A DNA stretch of 64,000 nucleotides from Ambrosia x helenae (Eukaryota > Streptophyta > Magnoliopsida > Asterales > Asteraceae): NCBI GenBank assembly GCA_030844895.1, contig CM061228.1, positions 51,635,081 to 51,699,080 on the forward strand, given 5' to 3'. Below, piece by piece: positions 22,320-33,091 of this stretch (position 1 is the stretch's first letter; each line of letters begins with the position of its first letter). The notes under the pieces were generated by a model. That model saw only the letters and a list, made by a program, of their open reading frames with translations, was not told the DNA's origin and searched no databases. The position numbers and the translations under genes were made by a program.

Positions 22320-23225
22320 GAAAGTTCTTTTGTGACTGAGAAACAAAGTCCGCCAATGATGAAAGGGGAATCATTGACACTCAGGATACCTTTGATGAAT
22401 TTGTTGCTGAAGGAAAAGTTAAGTATGGTATTGAAAATGTTGTTATCTATTCCAAACTATCTTCTGAAAACTTTTTTTTTTGTGTCTGAGTTAACTAAAA
22501 CTTGTGAACCATCTTCTTATTTAGAGGCTTCAAAAGATCCTAAGTGTATTGAAGCTATGAATAATGAGATGGAAACTTTAAATAGAAACCAAGCCTGGGT
22601 CTTAACTGACTTACATGAAGGAAGGAAATCTATAGGATGTAAGTGGGTTTATAAGGTCAAGAATAAGTCAAATGGTGAGGTTAAGAGGTATAAAGCCAGG
22701 CTTATTGCTAAAGGATTTAATAAAAGAGAGGGTCTTGATTTTGGAGAAACATTTTCTCCTATTATTAAAATGGTCACTGTTAGGTGTGTCATTAGTCTTG
22801 CTGTTGAAAAAAACTAGCCTTTATAACAACTTGATATCAATAATGCTTTTCTGTATGGGTCTGTTACTGAAGATGTGTATATGAAACCCCCGGAAGGTTA
22901 TTTCTCTAATAATGAAAAAAAGGTTTGTAAACTTGTTAAATCTTTTTATGGGCTTAAACAAGCCCCTAGGAAGTAAAATGAAAAATTGACAAATGTCTTG
23001 TTAGACATGGGTTTTGTTCAAAGTGTTTGTGATCACTCTATGTTTGTTAAGTCTAAAGATGATGTCTTTGTTGTGTTACTTGTTTATGTTGATGACATAG
23101 TTGTTACTGGCAATAGTGAAACTGAGATTAATTCAGTCAAACAGTCTCAAAGATCAAATTTTCAAATCAAAGATCATGGAAAACTAAAATACTTTCTAGG
23201 TATTGAAATTTGTATTCTGATCTAG
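22320..23225 (+). pseudogene. pol: Copia A reverse transcriptase
   Basis: The conserved blocks are present: GCKWVYKVKNKSNGEVKRYK, ARLIAKGFNKREGLDF, LDINNAFLYGS, FYGLKQAPRK and the catalytic LVYVDDIVVTG (YVDD, about 23080-23100). Stops lie after VEKN, in PL-stop-QLD and after APRK. A shift near 23220 moves the remainder to another frame. Confidence 0.85.
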
Positions 23226-24040
23226 GAGTTTGTTTGAGTCAAAGAAAATATTTTCTTGAACTTCTAATTGAATTTGGTTACTTAGGTTGTAAACCTGTTA
23301 GTACACCTATTGAACAACACTATGTAGTCACAACAAAAAACAAGAAATCTGATTCTTTATTAGATAACATAACTGGTTTTCAAAAGTTAGTTGGAAAATT
23401 GATTTATTTTTCATTAACAAGACCTGATATTAGCTATGTAGTTTAGTTCTTGAGTCAAATCATGCATAAACCTACCCAAGGTCATTTTCAAGTTGCCTTA
23501 AAGGTACTTAAAAATGTCACCAGGGAAAGGTATCTTATTTAGAAAGAATAGTGGTCTAAATGTTCATGCTTATGTTGCAATTGCTTTGGCTAAATGTTTA
23601 ATAACTAGGAAGTCTATTACTGGATTTTATGTTTTCCTGGGAAACTCATTGGTTTCCTGGAAAAGTAAGAAGCAAAGTACATTTTCTAGATCAACTGCAA
23701 AAGTTGAGTACAGAGCTATGTGCTCAGCAACATGTGAGTTGATTTGGATATCCAAACTTTTAGGAGAATTGTGTATCAAGTGTAATCTTCCAGTTAGTCT
23801 TTATTGTGACAGTAAAGCTGCCATATCCATTTTTGAAGATCCTATTTTTAATGATAGAATAAAACACTTAGAAATAGATCTGCATTTTCTTAGAGAAAAA
23901 GATTCAAATGGTTTTGTTCAACATACTAAAATAAATCTGAAACTCAGGTTGTTGTTTTGTTTACCAAAGGTCTTAGTATTCAGCAACATGACAAGTTTTT
24001 CAAACAACTAGGCATGGTAGATATGATTACCAATTGAACC
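23210..24040 (+). pseudogene. pol: Copia A RT end and RNase H
   Basis: The frames 23210-23446 and 23514-24011 encode the RT thumb (KPVSTPIEQ, GKLIYFSLTRPDISY) and RNase H (STFSRSTAKVEYRAM, SLYCDSKAAISIFEDP, RIKHLEIDLHFLRE). The Asp and Glu positions of the RNase H fold are recognisable. The expected ADxxTK motif before the stop is garbled. Confidence 0.8.
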
Positions 24041-24049
24041 AAGGGGGAA
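24039..24049 (+). promoter_or_regulatory. Polypurine tract of copia A
   Basis: CCAAGGGGGAA directly before the 3' LTR. Confidence 0.75.
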
Positions 24050-24657
24050 TCTTGAAAATAATGTTACAATTGGTTCAATGTTAAAGTTGTATTTTGGTCC
24101 ACACTTATGGTTTGTATTATGGACCTTGTCTGGTTGTTAAGTTATGCTATTAGTGGGCTTAGCTTCATCTCATGTGGCCCAGCTCATTATACACACGGTT
24201 GATTATGTTTTTTATTATATTCTGGAAGGGGATTTTGTGTTTCTTTTATATTGTGCAGATGCTGTTTTGGAACATGTGGGTATATAAGCTGAGGAGTATT
24301 CGAGAAGTTGTCCCGATCATCAGTCTTCTCTCTATCTTCTCTTCTTTCTCTGTACTTTCACAGACACAAATTAGGGTTTTATATATTGTTGATCTTGTAT
24401 TTCCAGTTGTAAGTTTGTATTATGCTTTGATTTTGTTGTCAACAACTAATCATATTCATCAGTTGTTGGCTAGACTTTGTGTTGTTTCTGAATTTCAACT
24501 ATTGTTGATATTCTAGGGTTTGGTTTGTGAACTTTTCTGGGTTAGTTAATAATAATATTTTGTCACTGTTTTGTCATTATTTTCTGTGAGTTATTGTTGG
24601 TATTTTGTTATTGTGGTTGTGATTGAGTTGAGTATTATAGATCTTAGTATTTTTACA
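24050..24657 (+). repeat. 3' LTR of copia A (608 bp)
   Basis: It begins TCTTGAAAATAATG (TG mutated to TC) and ends TTTTTACA. The AGGAG target duplication follows. Confidence 0.85.
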
Positions 24658-25408
24658 AGGAGCTTTTTCTTAAAAAAGCTAGTACTAATAGCGTTTTAAT
24701 ATGAAGCGTTTTCTCCTAACCTAAAAGTTTCAAGTTCTATTGGTTCAATGTTAAAGTTGTATTTTGGTCCACACTTATGGTTTGTATTATGGACCTTGTC
24801 TGGTTGTTAAGTTATGCTATTAGTGGGCTCAGCTTCATCTCATGTGGCCCAGCTCATTATACACACGGTTGATTATGTTTTTTATTATATTCTGGAAGGG
24901 GATTTTGTGTTTCTTTTATATTTTGCAGATGCTGTTTTGGAACATGTGGGTATATAAGCTGAGGAGTATTCGAGAAGTTGTCCCGATCATCAGTCTTCTC
25001 TCTATCTTCTCTTCTTTCTCTGTACTTTCACAGACACAAATTAGGGTTTTATATATTGTTGATCTTGTATTTCCAGTTGTAAGTTTGTATTATGCTTTGA
25101 TTTTGTTGTCAACAACTAATCATATTCATCAGTTGTTGGCTAGACTTTGTGTTGTTTCTGAATTTCAACTATTGTTGATATTCTAGGGTTTGGTTTGTGA
25201 ACTTTTCTGGGTTAGTTAATAATAATATTTTGTCACTGTTTTGTCATTATTTTCTGTGAGTTATTGTTGGTATTTTGTTATTGTGGTTGTGATTGAGTTG
25301 AGTATTATAGATCTTAGTATTTTTACAAGGAGCTTTTTCTTAAAAAAGCTAGTACTAATAGCGTTTCAATATGAAGCGTTTTCTCCTAACCTAAAAGTTT
25401 CAAGTTCT
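24069..25408 (+). repeat. 670-bp direct tandem duplication of LTR end plus flank
   Basis: 24069-24738 and 24739-25408 are nearly identical, with about three differences by eye: T/C at about 24126, a small change near 24257 and T/C at about 24696. Each unit has the copia A LTR from its base 20 to its end, followed by 81 bp of flank. The two 114-codon ORFs in it are LTR sequence, not genes. Confidence 0.92.
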
Positions 25409-25625
25409 TTCAACCTAACAAGGCCTTTTATTACGTATGAGCTTTTTCTTAAAAGCTTGAAGCCAAAACCTCCTAAAATTAATGCTCGCGAGCCGGCTTG
25501 GACCCCGATAACCGAAGCTCGGCTCAAGCTCGAGCTCCTTTGCTAAACGTGCTTGTTTTTAGGCTCGGCTTGTTTCAAGCCAAACTCGGGTAATTCACGA
25601 GTAGCTCAGCTCATTTGCACCCCTA

Positions 25626-26741
25626 AACGTAACCCGTCATACTGTGATCATCGCACTTGTGGCGGTGTTTCACAGGCCTCACATGATCACAGGCTCCATC
25701 ATGTAGTGCCCTGGTCATCCTACCCAAATGGTACGCTCCAGATGATTCGTTTGTTCAGTTCGTAAACATTGTTTGATAATAATCTCATTATATTCCCATA
25801 TATGATGTTTTATAGTTTTTAAATAGAAAAACCACTTAAACTCATATAATTTTCAATCCTCCACTCTCCGGTATAAGTTGGTAACAAATGAAATAGTTTA
25901 TTTGATATCACATATTACGATTATTTAACCAGTAACTTTGACTGGCTTTTTAGTTATCATCACCTTTTATAAATGTTTTAAAAACCCTAACTTTAATACA
26001 ATTATTCCTTCGCTTTAATAACCGACTCCTTTGTTTTTGGATGTCCTGAACAATAATGCAATATCAAATATAATTGCCAATGATTATAATTAGGTATTTG
26101 CAAGATTGATTGTGATGATTTGATAAACAATACATCTTACCATCCTCAGACCCTACCTTAGCTTTGTTATAAGTGGGATTAATTGAGTATGATGATGATG
26201 ATTGTAATGATTTGTACCCATATGCATAGGGTTGCAAACAAATCGATCAAAGACGAACAATGTATTCTTGGTATCCATTCGTTAAGAAAATAAATATGTT
26301 CACGTATTGTTTATGATCAACACTTACAAAATAAAATTTTCTTTTCGTGTTGGTTTATTAAAGTGTCGCTCACTTTTTAATTTTTTTTATTCATATTCAC
26401 AGCCATATAATTTTGTGGTGATTGCCTTCATATTTTAATTTAAAGATATAAGTAATTATTGAAAGATTTATGTTGGAAAATGAAATAGAGAAAATGTCGA
26501 GTCAGTGGTGCGGTGGCTTGACCTTTCATAGGCTGGGTGTCTCGACCCATGCAGAGTCAGAGCTCACTCCGGTCTCCTTTCCCTTTATTTTTATTGCCAT
26601 TCTACTTTACCATTATTTCCTACGTTGCTGGCATTTTTGATCAATTTTAGCTTTTACACCATCCTATTTTCCTATTTGATTAGAGATATTTTGATCTTCC
26701 AGACTTTATCAAATTTGGCTTTAACCATATATTTTTTATTT
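25626..26741. other. Unassigned AT-rich sequence
   Basis: No convincing ORF or terminal repeat. A short stretch at 26495-26575 (GGTGCGGTGG then GTCTCGACCC) weakly recalls a tRNA-derived SINE head. Otherwise I see nothing identifiable. Confidence 0.4.
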
Positions 26742-27319
26742 GGAGAAAGTGAATATGGTGTTATTGAACATGTAACGTTACATGTTCAACTAATCAAAAC
26801 TACGTAGTTTTGGTAAATTTCAATTAAAAACCATTTTCACAAATTAGTTTCCATGATTATATGAGTATATATCCAAACGAAAAGCTAGTTTTGACTGGAT
26901 ATATACCAAGTAGTCTCGGCTTTGAATGTGTAAGCCATATATTAGTGTCGCCAATAAATTAATTCTGATGACTGTCTATTTATTTATAAAGATTCTCTTT
27001 TCTATTCTAACATTATATCTTCGCTTTTCAGTTCTAACAAAAAAATTTTTACCAAAATGATAATGGAGACTACTTGACCCAATTCATATGAGTAGCCATG
27101 ACCCATAGTCTCACTAATCCATTCTTCTTACATTTCTTCTCTTGATTTTTTTTTTTTTTTTGTTAACGAACGAGCAAAATCTTCAATCCTACTTCTTCAT
27201 GTATTGTTTTCAAAACAATCAAGGTTAATATTTTTAATTGAAATTAATCAAAACTACGTAGTTTTGATTGGTTGCACATGTAAGGTTACACGTACAACAA
27301 CACCATATTCACTTTCCCC
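26742..27319. mobile_element. Mutator-like MITE, 9-bp target duplication
   Basis: Inverted ends of about 88 bp start GGAGAAAGTGAATATGGTG on the left. The reverse complement of the right end starts GGGGAAAGTGAATATGGTG. The flanks TTTTTATTT at 26733-26741 and 27320-27328 are identical. Long terminal inverted repeats plus a 9-bp duplication define MULE-type elements. The TIRs contain the palindrome AAAACTACGTAGTTTT. The interior has no transposase. Confidence 0.85.
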
Positions 27320-27539
27320 TTTTTATTTTTCATTTTTAAAAAGACAAATAATACTTGAATGTAATTTGGCAAGTTTTATAGTTTCAATGGAAATAAAAAA
27401 TGACAAAAAAAACCCCTAGGATTAGTACTTTTACATAACATAAACTAGGTGTAATCCCATGTGAAAACACGGGTAGTCTATAGAATTTTTTAAGACAATT
27501 AGTCCTAAATTATAGATAAGGTAAACGGACTTTACAATG

Positions 27540-27757
27540 ATAAAGGTCTGCTGTAAAAAAAGTTGTATTGAAGTTCTATTGGACTGAATAGACATTTAAG
27601 GCAAACAGATGATGAGATCTCAATAGATGTTGAAAGCATTGCAAAGATGTTGAAAGCACTAAAGGATGATATATTGGAATAGATGGCCACTGTCCAGAGC
27701 AGCTGAACAGATGCACCGCAAGGTCTGTTGGACAAAACAGAGGTTGAAGAGAAGCAG
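27540..27757 (+). repeat. Tandem repeat interrupted by gypsy C (left part)
   Basis: Words such as GATGTTGAAAGCA, ATGGCCACTGT and CGCAAGGTCTGTTGGACA recur here and again at 35900-36330 on the other side of gypsy C. This shows one array split by the insertion. The copies are degenerate and unevenly spaced (about 146 and 234 bp). Confidence 0.6.
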
Positions 27758-28130
27758 TGTGACACCCGGCAAACTCCGGTTAATAACTTTCGTTAAACTA
27801 GTAAGTCTACCTTAGCGAGTCATGCATATTACGTACTTAACGGGGTCAGTCGAGTCGGTACGATGATTCTGGGAATCATCGGGAGTCGTTACGATGATCC
27901 GCGGGATCATCGGGAGTCAGTCCATAACCATGTGTACAAGGATTGGTGATTCGTGGAATCGCCGGGTTTAACGCACACACAAGTCTCGAGTCCCGGGAAT
28001 TGGTGAACGGATGTAAACGTGTTAGTTATCGTGCATTATATGTTTGTAATCACTATGTGACTTATCGGTATGTGAATATGTGTTTATATATGTTAAAATA
28101 GTGTTTAACGCGCCAAAAACCTGTTCCAGC

Positions 28131-28260
28131 ATCTCCGAGGCGATTAGGAGCCAGGGAAGCCCCTAATCGCCCCAACCAGAGGCGAGTAGGAGAGGCTTGG
28201 GGCGAATAGGAGCCTAGTCGCCTAAGCTTGGGGCGAATAGGAGCCTACTCGACTGAAGCT
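28131..28260. repeat. Hairpin array 1 in gypsy C 5' LTR
   Basis: Each unit contains GGCGAATAGG-AG-CCTACTCGCC or a variant, a 10-bp stem with one mismatch and a 2-base loop. The array ends about 40 bp before the TATA box. The 3' LTR has four such units here (33530-33655) and the 5' LTR two. Confidence 0.85.
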
Positions 28261-29079
28261 GTCTGCTACTCGTGTATACTGCTGAGCACGGGTCAAAACA
28301 CCTATAAATAGAACCCTTGACTCCCCAAACACCATTTATGCAACCCTAACTGATCCTAAGCCTCCCACACACCTTGAAATACCTCTGAAACTTATATTGC
28401 CCCAAAACACACCATCTCCAAGCTTATACACCTTTCTTTGCTAAAATCCAAGTTGTGTTCTTCATCCTAAACCTTTGTAATGTTATTGTTTTGGTTCCCC
28501 AAAAGTCCAGACCTTATTTTGATAAGAATGAGTCTTTAAAAACCTTGGAAATGAGTTCTAAAACAAGTCTACACCATAATACTTGTTATATGTGAAGTAT
28601 TGATGCATATGATGATTTTTGGTGATTATAACATGAATGTTTCCATGAATTTGATGTACTTCTGATGTGTAGGAGTTGTTAGGATGATTATCTATGAGTT
28701 TAAGCTCTTGTTATGGTGTTTAGGTGCAAGTATGCATTTTGACCCATTTGGGTAATTCTTGAAGAATAGGATGTTATGATATGATTCATTGCTTGTTTAT
28801 GGTTAGAAATTATGCTAGGATGATGATATAACATAGAGATGATGAATTGCAACTTGTAGGAGATGAAATCTGATTGTTTCCATTTAAGGAAAGATAAGGT
28901 TAGTTAATGAAACCTAGTATTTTGCCATTTTTGGAAATAATCGCACCGAGCCCGTTAGAGCAGAGATAAATTGGGGGTTTTTGCTTGGAAATGGTTGGTT
29001 AATAGTTTAGTTTTGATATTGGGTGTTTTTACATGTTTCGGATCTGATTTGGAGGGTTTAACGCGGGAAAACGCGCATC

Positions 29080-29215
29080 AGCAGGCTTGGGGCGAATAGG
29101 AGCCTACTCGCCTGAAGCTTGGGGCGAATAGGAGCCTACTTGCCTGAAGCTTGGGGCGAATAGGCCCTACTCGCCTGAAGCTTGGGGCGAATAGGCCCTA
29201 CTCGCCTATATACCC
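29080..29215. repeat. Hairpin array 2 in gypsy C 5' LTR
   Basis: Four units of GCTTGGGGCGAATAGG(AG)CCTACTCGCCTGAA lie downstream of the TATA box, so they would be in transcribed sequence. The same array is at 34470-34595 in the 3' LTR. Confidence 0.85.
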
Positions 29216-30510
29216 CCTCCTACTCGCTAGTTGACTTTTCCTAATTGCATGAAAGTTTCCTAATCGTGTGTACTGCTGTCGTAAACGTATTTTGACATCC
29301 CGGAACATGATTTGACCCCTAGGAACATGGTAGGAACCCCGGGATACACCCAATGACTTAGTAACACGTGTTCGGATCTGTTTATGCGTTAATTGGACAT
29401 TATGCTAGACTAGGCGAACTCTTGCGCATATTAAGTGTTCAATTGCATGTGATGCATGATGTCTTGTATTTACCTAACACGTGGGATGTCGGGTCACCAA
29501 TGGGATGTCGGGTCTTGTCTGGTACGGTCGGTTTAACAGTCAAAGGTGTTTTCAAACGTTTATGGTCATGGTCTGGACATTCGGGGACTAGTTAACCTAC
29601 GGGTTATTAGTCCGGGTACTTACATACATCTTATGATAGGTCGCCGCTATTTGGGGCTATCATAGCACACTGATTTAACTGTTTTCAAGTAACGCGATCT
29701 AAGGTGAGTTCACGGCCCCACACTTTATTGGTTTTGTTTTCGGGGTGAGAAACATGCGTATACATTTTGGATCACACATTTACATGTTATAAGTTATAAA
29801 CACATGTTTTCATGTTATACTATGGCTCACACCTTATTACTATACGGTTCATCTAAGTCCCTTAGAAACCACTAATACGGGGATGTAGCGGGGAAATGTG
29901 GATAGCGCTATTGGGCCTGACAAACCCCACTCGACGGCTGGAGGCCGGGCGGGTGCATGTTGTCTCAATCACACTAGGCTTACCGAAGATGAGGTAGTCT
30001 GTAAACAAGGGTATCACACAGTCAGCAACGGTTTCGCCCGTATGAGTAACACACTTGACGCCTAGCTAGCGTACGAACAAGCCTAGTATGAACAGTAACA
30101 ATAACAGTAACGGTAACGGTAACAGTTTTTAAAGGATAATGAAACGATTATTGAAAAAGAAAAACCCGTGAACTCACCAGCATTATATGTTGACATTTTT
30201 GGCATGTTTTCTCAGGTCGCTAAGGTAGCGGTTAATGGCTAGGCGCGCACGGAGTCTTGCACGGTGTCTAGAAGTCTTGTTGCATATTAAACTATGATTT
30301 GAAAAACTGTAATATGTCTTTTGGTTGTAAACAAGAAATGCTTCTGCTGCTGGTTTATGGCTCAAAGCATAATGTTTTGGTTGTTTCATGGAATGTCTTA
30401 CGTATTTTCTTACATTTAGTTGTCGTTTGTTGTGACCGTTGACTTGGATCCTGGTGTGTCACGCGCCTCGCGGTAAAACCCCGCAAGTGGAAATTTGAGG
30501 GTGTGACAGA

Positions 30511-30527
30511 TTGGTATCAGAGCCAAT
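30511..30527 (+). promoter_or_regulatory. Primer binding site of gypsy C
   Basis: TTGGTATCAGAGCCAAT two bases after the LTR, complementary to initiator tRNA-Met. Confidence 0.85.
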
Positions 30528-30766
30528 GGTTATAGTGAACTAGGACTGCATGTAGAGTCTAGTCTATAGCCGAGTCTTGCACACACTAGACGGTCACATA
30601 CGTACGAGTCGTGTCTTTGGGTAAACATATTAACTTTGTCGGGGTGTCGGTATCCTTAACACAGTGTCGTATTACCTTCCTTGTCTTTGATGTTTCTATC
30701 TCTACTCCATCCTTCCTTTCGGGTTAAAGTCGGGGGGACTTGTTCGATAAACCTTGCACGGCGGTG

Positions 30767-30846
30767 GTGTACGTTGGAGCAGCTTCGGCTCATTCTCGAG
30801 ATCTGTCCAGGATTCGGACATCTCCCTCCTATGCTCCAATGGACAC
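30767..30846 (+). promoter_or_regulatory. Predicted leader stem-loop, conserved with gypsy D
   Basis: The outer arms GTTGGAGC (30773-30780) and GCTCCAAT (30833-30840) are flanked by GTGT/ACAC. The inner arms GAGATCTGTCC (30798-30808) and GGACATCTC (30816-30824) enclose a 7-base loop. Gypsy D has the same fold with changed bases (44046-44117). It could be a packaging or dimerisation signal; function not shown. Confidence 0.55.
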
Positions 30847-31176
30847 ATCTGCTTACACACACTATCTTGTGTATGTACTCGTTGAAATCTATCTCTAAGT
30901 GATTAGTCACTTGGAAATTCCTTGAGTTGGTCATTTCTTCTAAGTTGTGGGTATCGGGTGGCTTGAGGTTCAAGCTCGGGGCACGCCTAGAGAACCATGT
31001 AGAGCAATTTATCATTTCGGGTGCACACGAAATCATAAGTTAAAATGCATGGAAGACTTGGTGGACCTTGCGTTGGGATCAATGGTCACGTTTGGACCCA
31101 ATTCTTTGTTCCTTTTGATTTCTGTTGGTTTAGCGTTGGCGATGGACTGAGTGTTTTGTTCTTGTTCTGGCAGAAG

Positions 31177-32486
31177 ATGTCGGGAGCTCGTGGCGGTCGT
31201 AGGGGTGGCCGTGCTGGCGGCCGCGGTGGTGGCGGTCGTGGCAACATTAACATGACCCAGGAGGAGCTGAACAATCTGATGCAACAGCATGTGAATGTGG
31301 CTTTAGCTGCGTTCCAAGCTGCCCACAACGCTATGGGTGGTAAGTCGATTGCTACCTACTCTACCTTGTTTCTGGGTATCTTATTTCCTTCCTTGATTGT
31401 TTACCTGAGTGTTCTGTCCCAGGTGGCGCTGTTAATCCCCCTCCACCTCAGTGCTCTTACAAAAAGTTCATGGATTGCAAACCCCACAACTTTAATGGGA
31501 CTGAAGGGGCAGTGGGACTGCTCCGGTGGTTGGAAAAAGTTGAATCCGTGTTCTCTATGTGCAGTTGCCCGGCGGGCGACCGCGTGAAGTATGCTTCGGC
31601 GACCCTTGAGGGTCAAGCTCTGACTTGGTGGAACTCCACCACCCAGACCTTGGGTATTGGGGAAGCCCACGCTATGCCCTGGACAGAATTTGTCCAACTT
31701 CTAAAAAGCGAGTACTGTCCGAGGGACAAGGTTCAAAAGCTCGAGCACGAGGTCTGGAATCACAAAATGGTGGGATCCGAGATTGAGGTGTATACGGCTA
31801 GGCATAATGAGCTGGCGGTGTTGTGTCCGGATTTGCACACGCCGGAGTACAGGAGGATTGAGCATTATGTTGCTGGGTTGGTACCGGAGGTTAGGGGATT
31901 AGTAGCTGCGGGAAATCTTGCGGTGTATTCCGAGGTTGTTCGGTCGGCTCACAGGCTGACGAATATGAAGGTTGCTGAGGGTGTTTTACCTCCTAGGGGC
32001 ACCACTGTGAAAGCACCGGTGGACCACAAGAGGAAGTGGGATGGTTCTGGTAAGAGCTCGGGTTCGGGTCAGCCGCAGCAGCAGGTGAAGAGGATTGAAG
32101 CTTTGGGATCGTCGTCCGACCAGAAGCAGGGTGGGTATACCGGGAAGAAACCGAGGTGTGATCTGTGTGGGTTTCATCACTATGGGAATTGTGACAGGTT
32201 TCGCTGTGAGCGCTGTAATAAGACGGACCATTTCACTAAGGATTGTCGGGCCAGTCTTCCATCTAAGCCGGCTCAGGCTACAGGTGCTACTTCCGCTTCA
32301 TGGGGAAATCAGGGCTGCTACAACTGCGGGGAAACGGGGCATTTCAAGCGCGATTGTCCTATGATGAAACAGGACAATGATGGAGACAAAGGGGAACCTG
32401 ATGCTACTACCGGTACGTCCTTTATTTGTCATATTGCTTCACTTTTATTTTGGCTTTCGTACTATCAATGGTTTCATATCCGTTAA
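31177..32486 (+). CDS. gag: Gypsy C Gag, two exons
   Basis: The Gag polyprotein packages element RNA in virus-like particles. The start is ATG 31177 (context CAGAAGATG, same as in gypsy D). Exon 1 (31177-31339) encodes a Gly/Arg-rich head and NMTQEELNNLMQQHV. A putative 83-bp intron (31340-31422) joins it in frame to exon 2 (31423-32486). Exon 2 holds the capsid domain (Retrotrans_gag family: GAVGLLRWLEKVESVF, ALTWWNS, CPRDKVQKLEHE, YVAGLVPEVRG) and a basic linker. Three Cys/His clusters follow, the last two being CERCNKTDHFTKDC and CYNCGETGHFKRDC. No internal stops in either exon. Beyond the last knuckle the frame runs about 40 codons into unrelated sequence, marking the site where pol was lost. 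Confidence 0.8.
31340..31422 (+). other. Putative intron in gypsy C gag
   Basis: It begins GTAAGT and ends TGTCCCAG after a pyrimidine-rich stretch. Its length of 83 bp is not a multiple of three. Removal puts the Gly-rich head in frame with the capsid domain. Gypsy D has an 82-bp counterpart at the same codon. Confidence 0.7.
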
Positions 32487-33091
32487 ACTTAACCCGTTAC
32501 TATACTCCGTGTCCACACCTTGGGAAGGTGAGTCCTTGGTTATCGTGTGTCGTGTTGCATTTTGTTCGGGTCTTGAGTGTGTAAATTCGATGTGAGGAGG
32601 TAGCCTGGAGGCACTGCTTGGACGGTACCTGATACTTCGCTTATACCGATCTCAAGGGTCTTCAGCATATCTCCGGTCGGGTCGGGTTGGTTATGTGACA
32701 GTTTACTACAGCCGTCCCATGTTCGTCTCGAGGAATTAGTTTCTCAAGTCGGAGTACTCATTCTTAACATCTCTAGTCGTGACCCTTATATCTTTCTGTA
32801 CTTTCGGGGAACGTTGTTATGGGAGCTGGATGCTTAGTTGCGTGCTTGGTGGGTCATCTCTTGTGTTATCTAGATTCATTACGGTTCACGTGGTGGGCCG
32901 AGACTCTGATGGGTTAGGGGTTCCCGTGTGCTTGGGTTGACACTCATTACTGTCGGAGAGCGAATCTCGGGGCGAGATTCCTTTCAACAGGGGGATGATG
33001 TGACGACCGGGAAATTTTTTTCTTTTTATCGCTTCGTTCTATTTTACTTCGGGAAATTTTCGGGACGAAAATTCTTTCAACTCGGCGATGA
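32487..33091 (+). other. Gypsy C 3' internal region with doubled polypurine tract
   Basis: No ORF. TTCAACAGGGGGATGATGTGAC (around 32983-33003) is a polypurine tract followed by an LTR-head-like TGTGACGACCGGG. About 93 bp later TTTCAACTCGGCGATGA (to 33091) precedes the real 3' LTR. The second tract has lost its G run. Confidence 0.7.

Larger units (their letters stand above)
12720..24657 (+). mobile_element. Copia A: degenerate full-length copia with nested insertions
   Basis: The 5' LTR starts TGTTGAAAATAATG at 12720 and the 3' LTR ends TTTTTACA at 24657. Both are flanked by AGGAG (12715-12719 and 24658-24662), a perfect 5-bp target duplication. The internal order gag, protease, integrase, reverse transcriptase, RNase H on the plus strand is standard copia. 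An LTR-like unit (13669-14377) and copia B (14392-19720) lie inside its 5' leader. Many stops show it is old. Confidence 0.85.
12250..25625. mobile_element. Split hAT-like element: GCTCG-rich inverted ends
   Basis: The left end TAGGGGTGTAAATGAGC (12250) and the right end GCTCATTTGCACCCCTA (to 25625) are inverted copies, each followed inward by GCTCG/GAGCC-rich sequence. TAGGGGTG termini and 8-bp duplications are typical of plant hAT elements. The flanks GAAATAAC (12242-12249) and AACGTAAC (25626-25633) match at only 5 of 8 positions, so the duplication is not secure. The inner bodies (about 12270-12719 and 25410-25600) were separated by copia A. No transposase is visible. Confidence 0.55.
27758..30508 (+). 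repeat. 5' LTR of gypsy C (2751 bp)
   Basis: It starts TGTGACACCCGG and ends GGGTGTGACA. Hairpin array 1 (28131-28260) has two units of the GCTTGGGGCGAATAGGAGCC type. TATA box CTATAAATAG is at 28302-28311. Array 2 is at 29080-29215. The end carries the hairpin GCCTCGCGGTAAAACCCCGC. Confidence 0.93.

Noticed and set aside
24172..25186. Two identical 114-codon ORFs with hydrophobic segments
   Set aside because: They lie wholly in the duplicated copia A LTR and flank. Identity reflects duplication, not coding conservation.
26495..26575. SINE head
   Set aside because: The A box lacks the conserved A and the B box reads GTCTCGACCC. No tail or target duplication found.
28131..28260. CRISPR-like or attachment-site array
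   Set aside because: These are near-palindromic hairpin units without variable spacers, repeated at the same place in other LTRs of the family.
30656..31036. 126-codon minus-strand ORF
   Set aside because: Antisense to the conserved gypsy leader, no recognisable domain, and not maintained in gypsy D.
31045..31587. Single 180-codon protein through the gypsy C gag start
   Set aside because: The second half is intron plus capsid exon read in the wrong frame. The two-exon model matches gypsy D.
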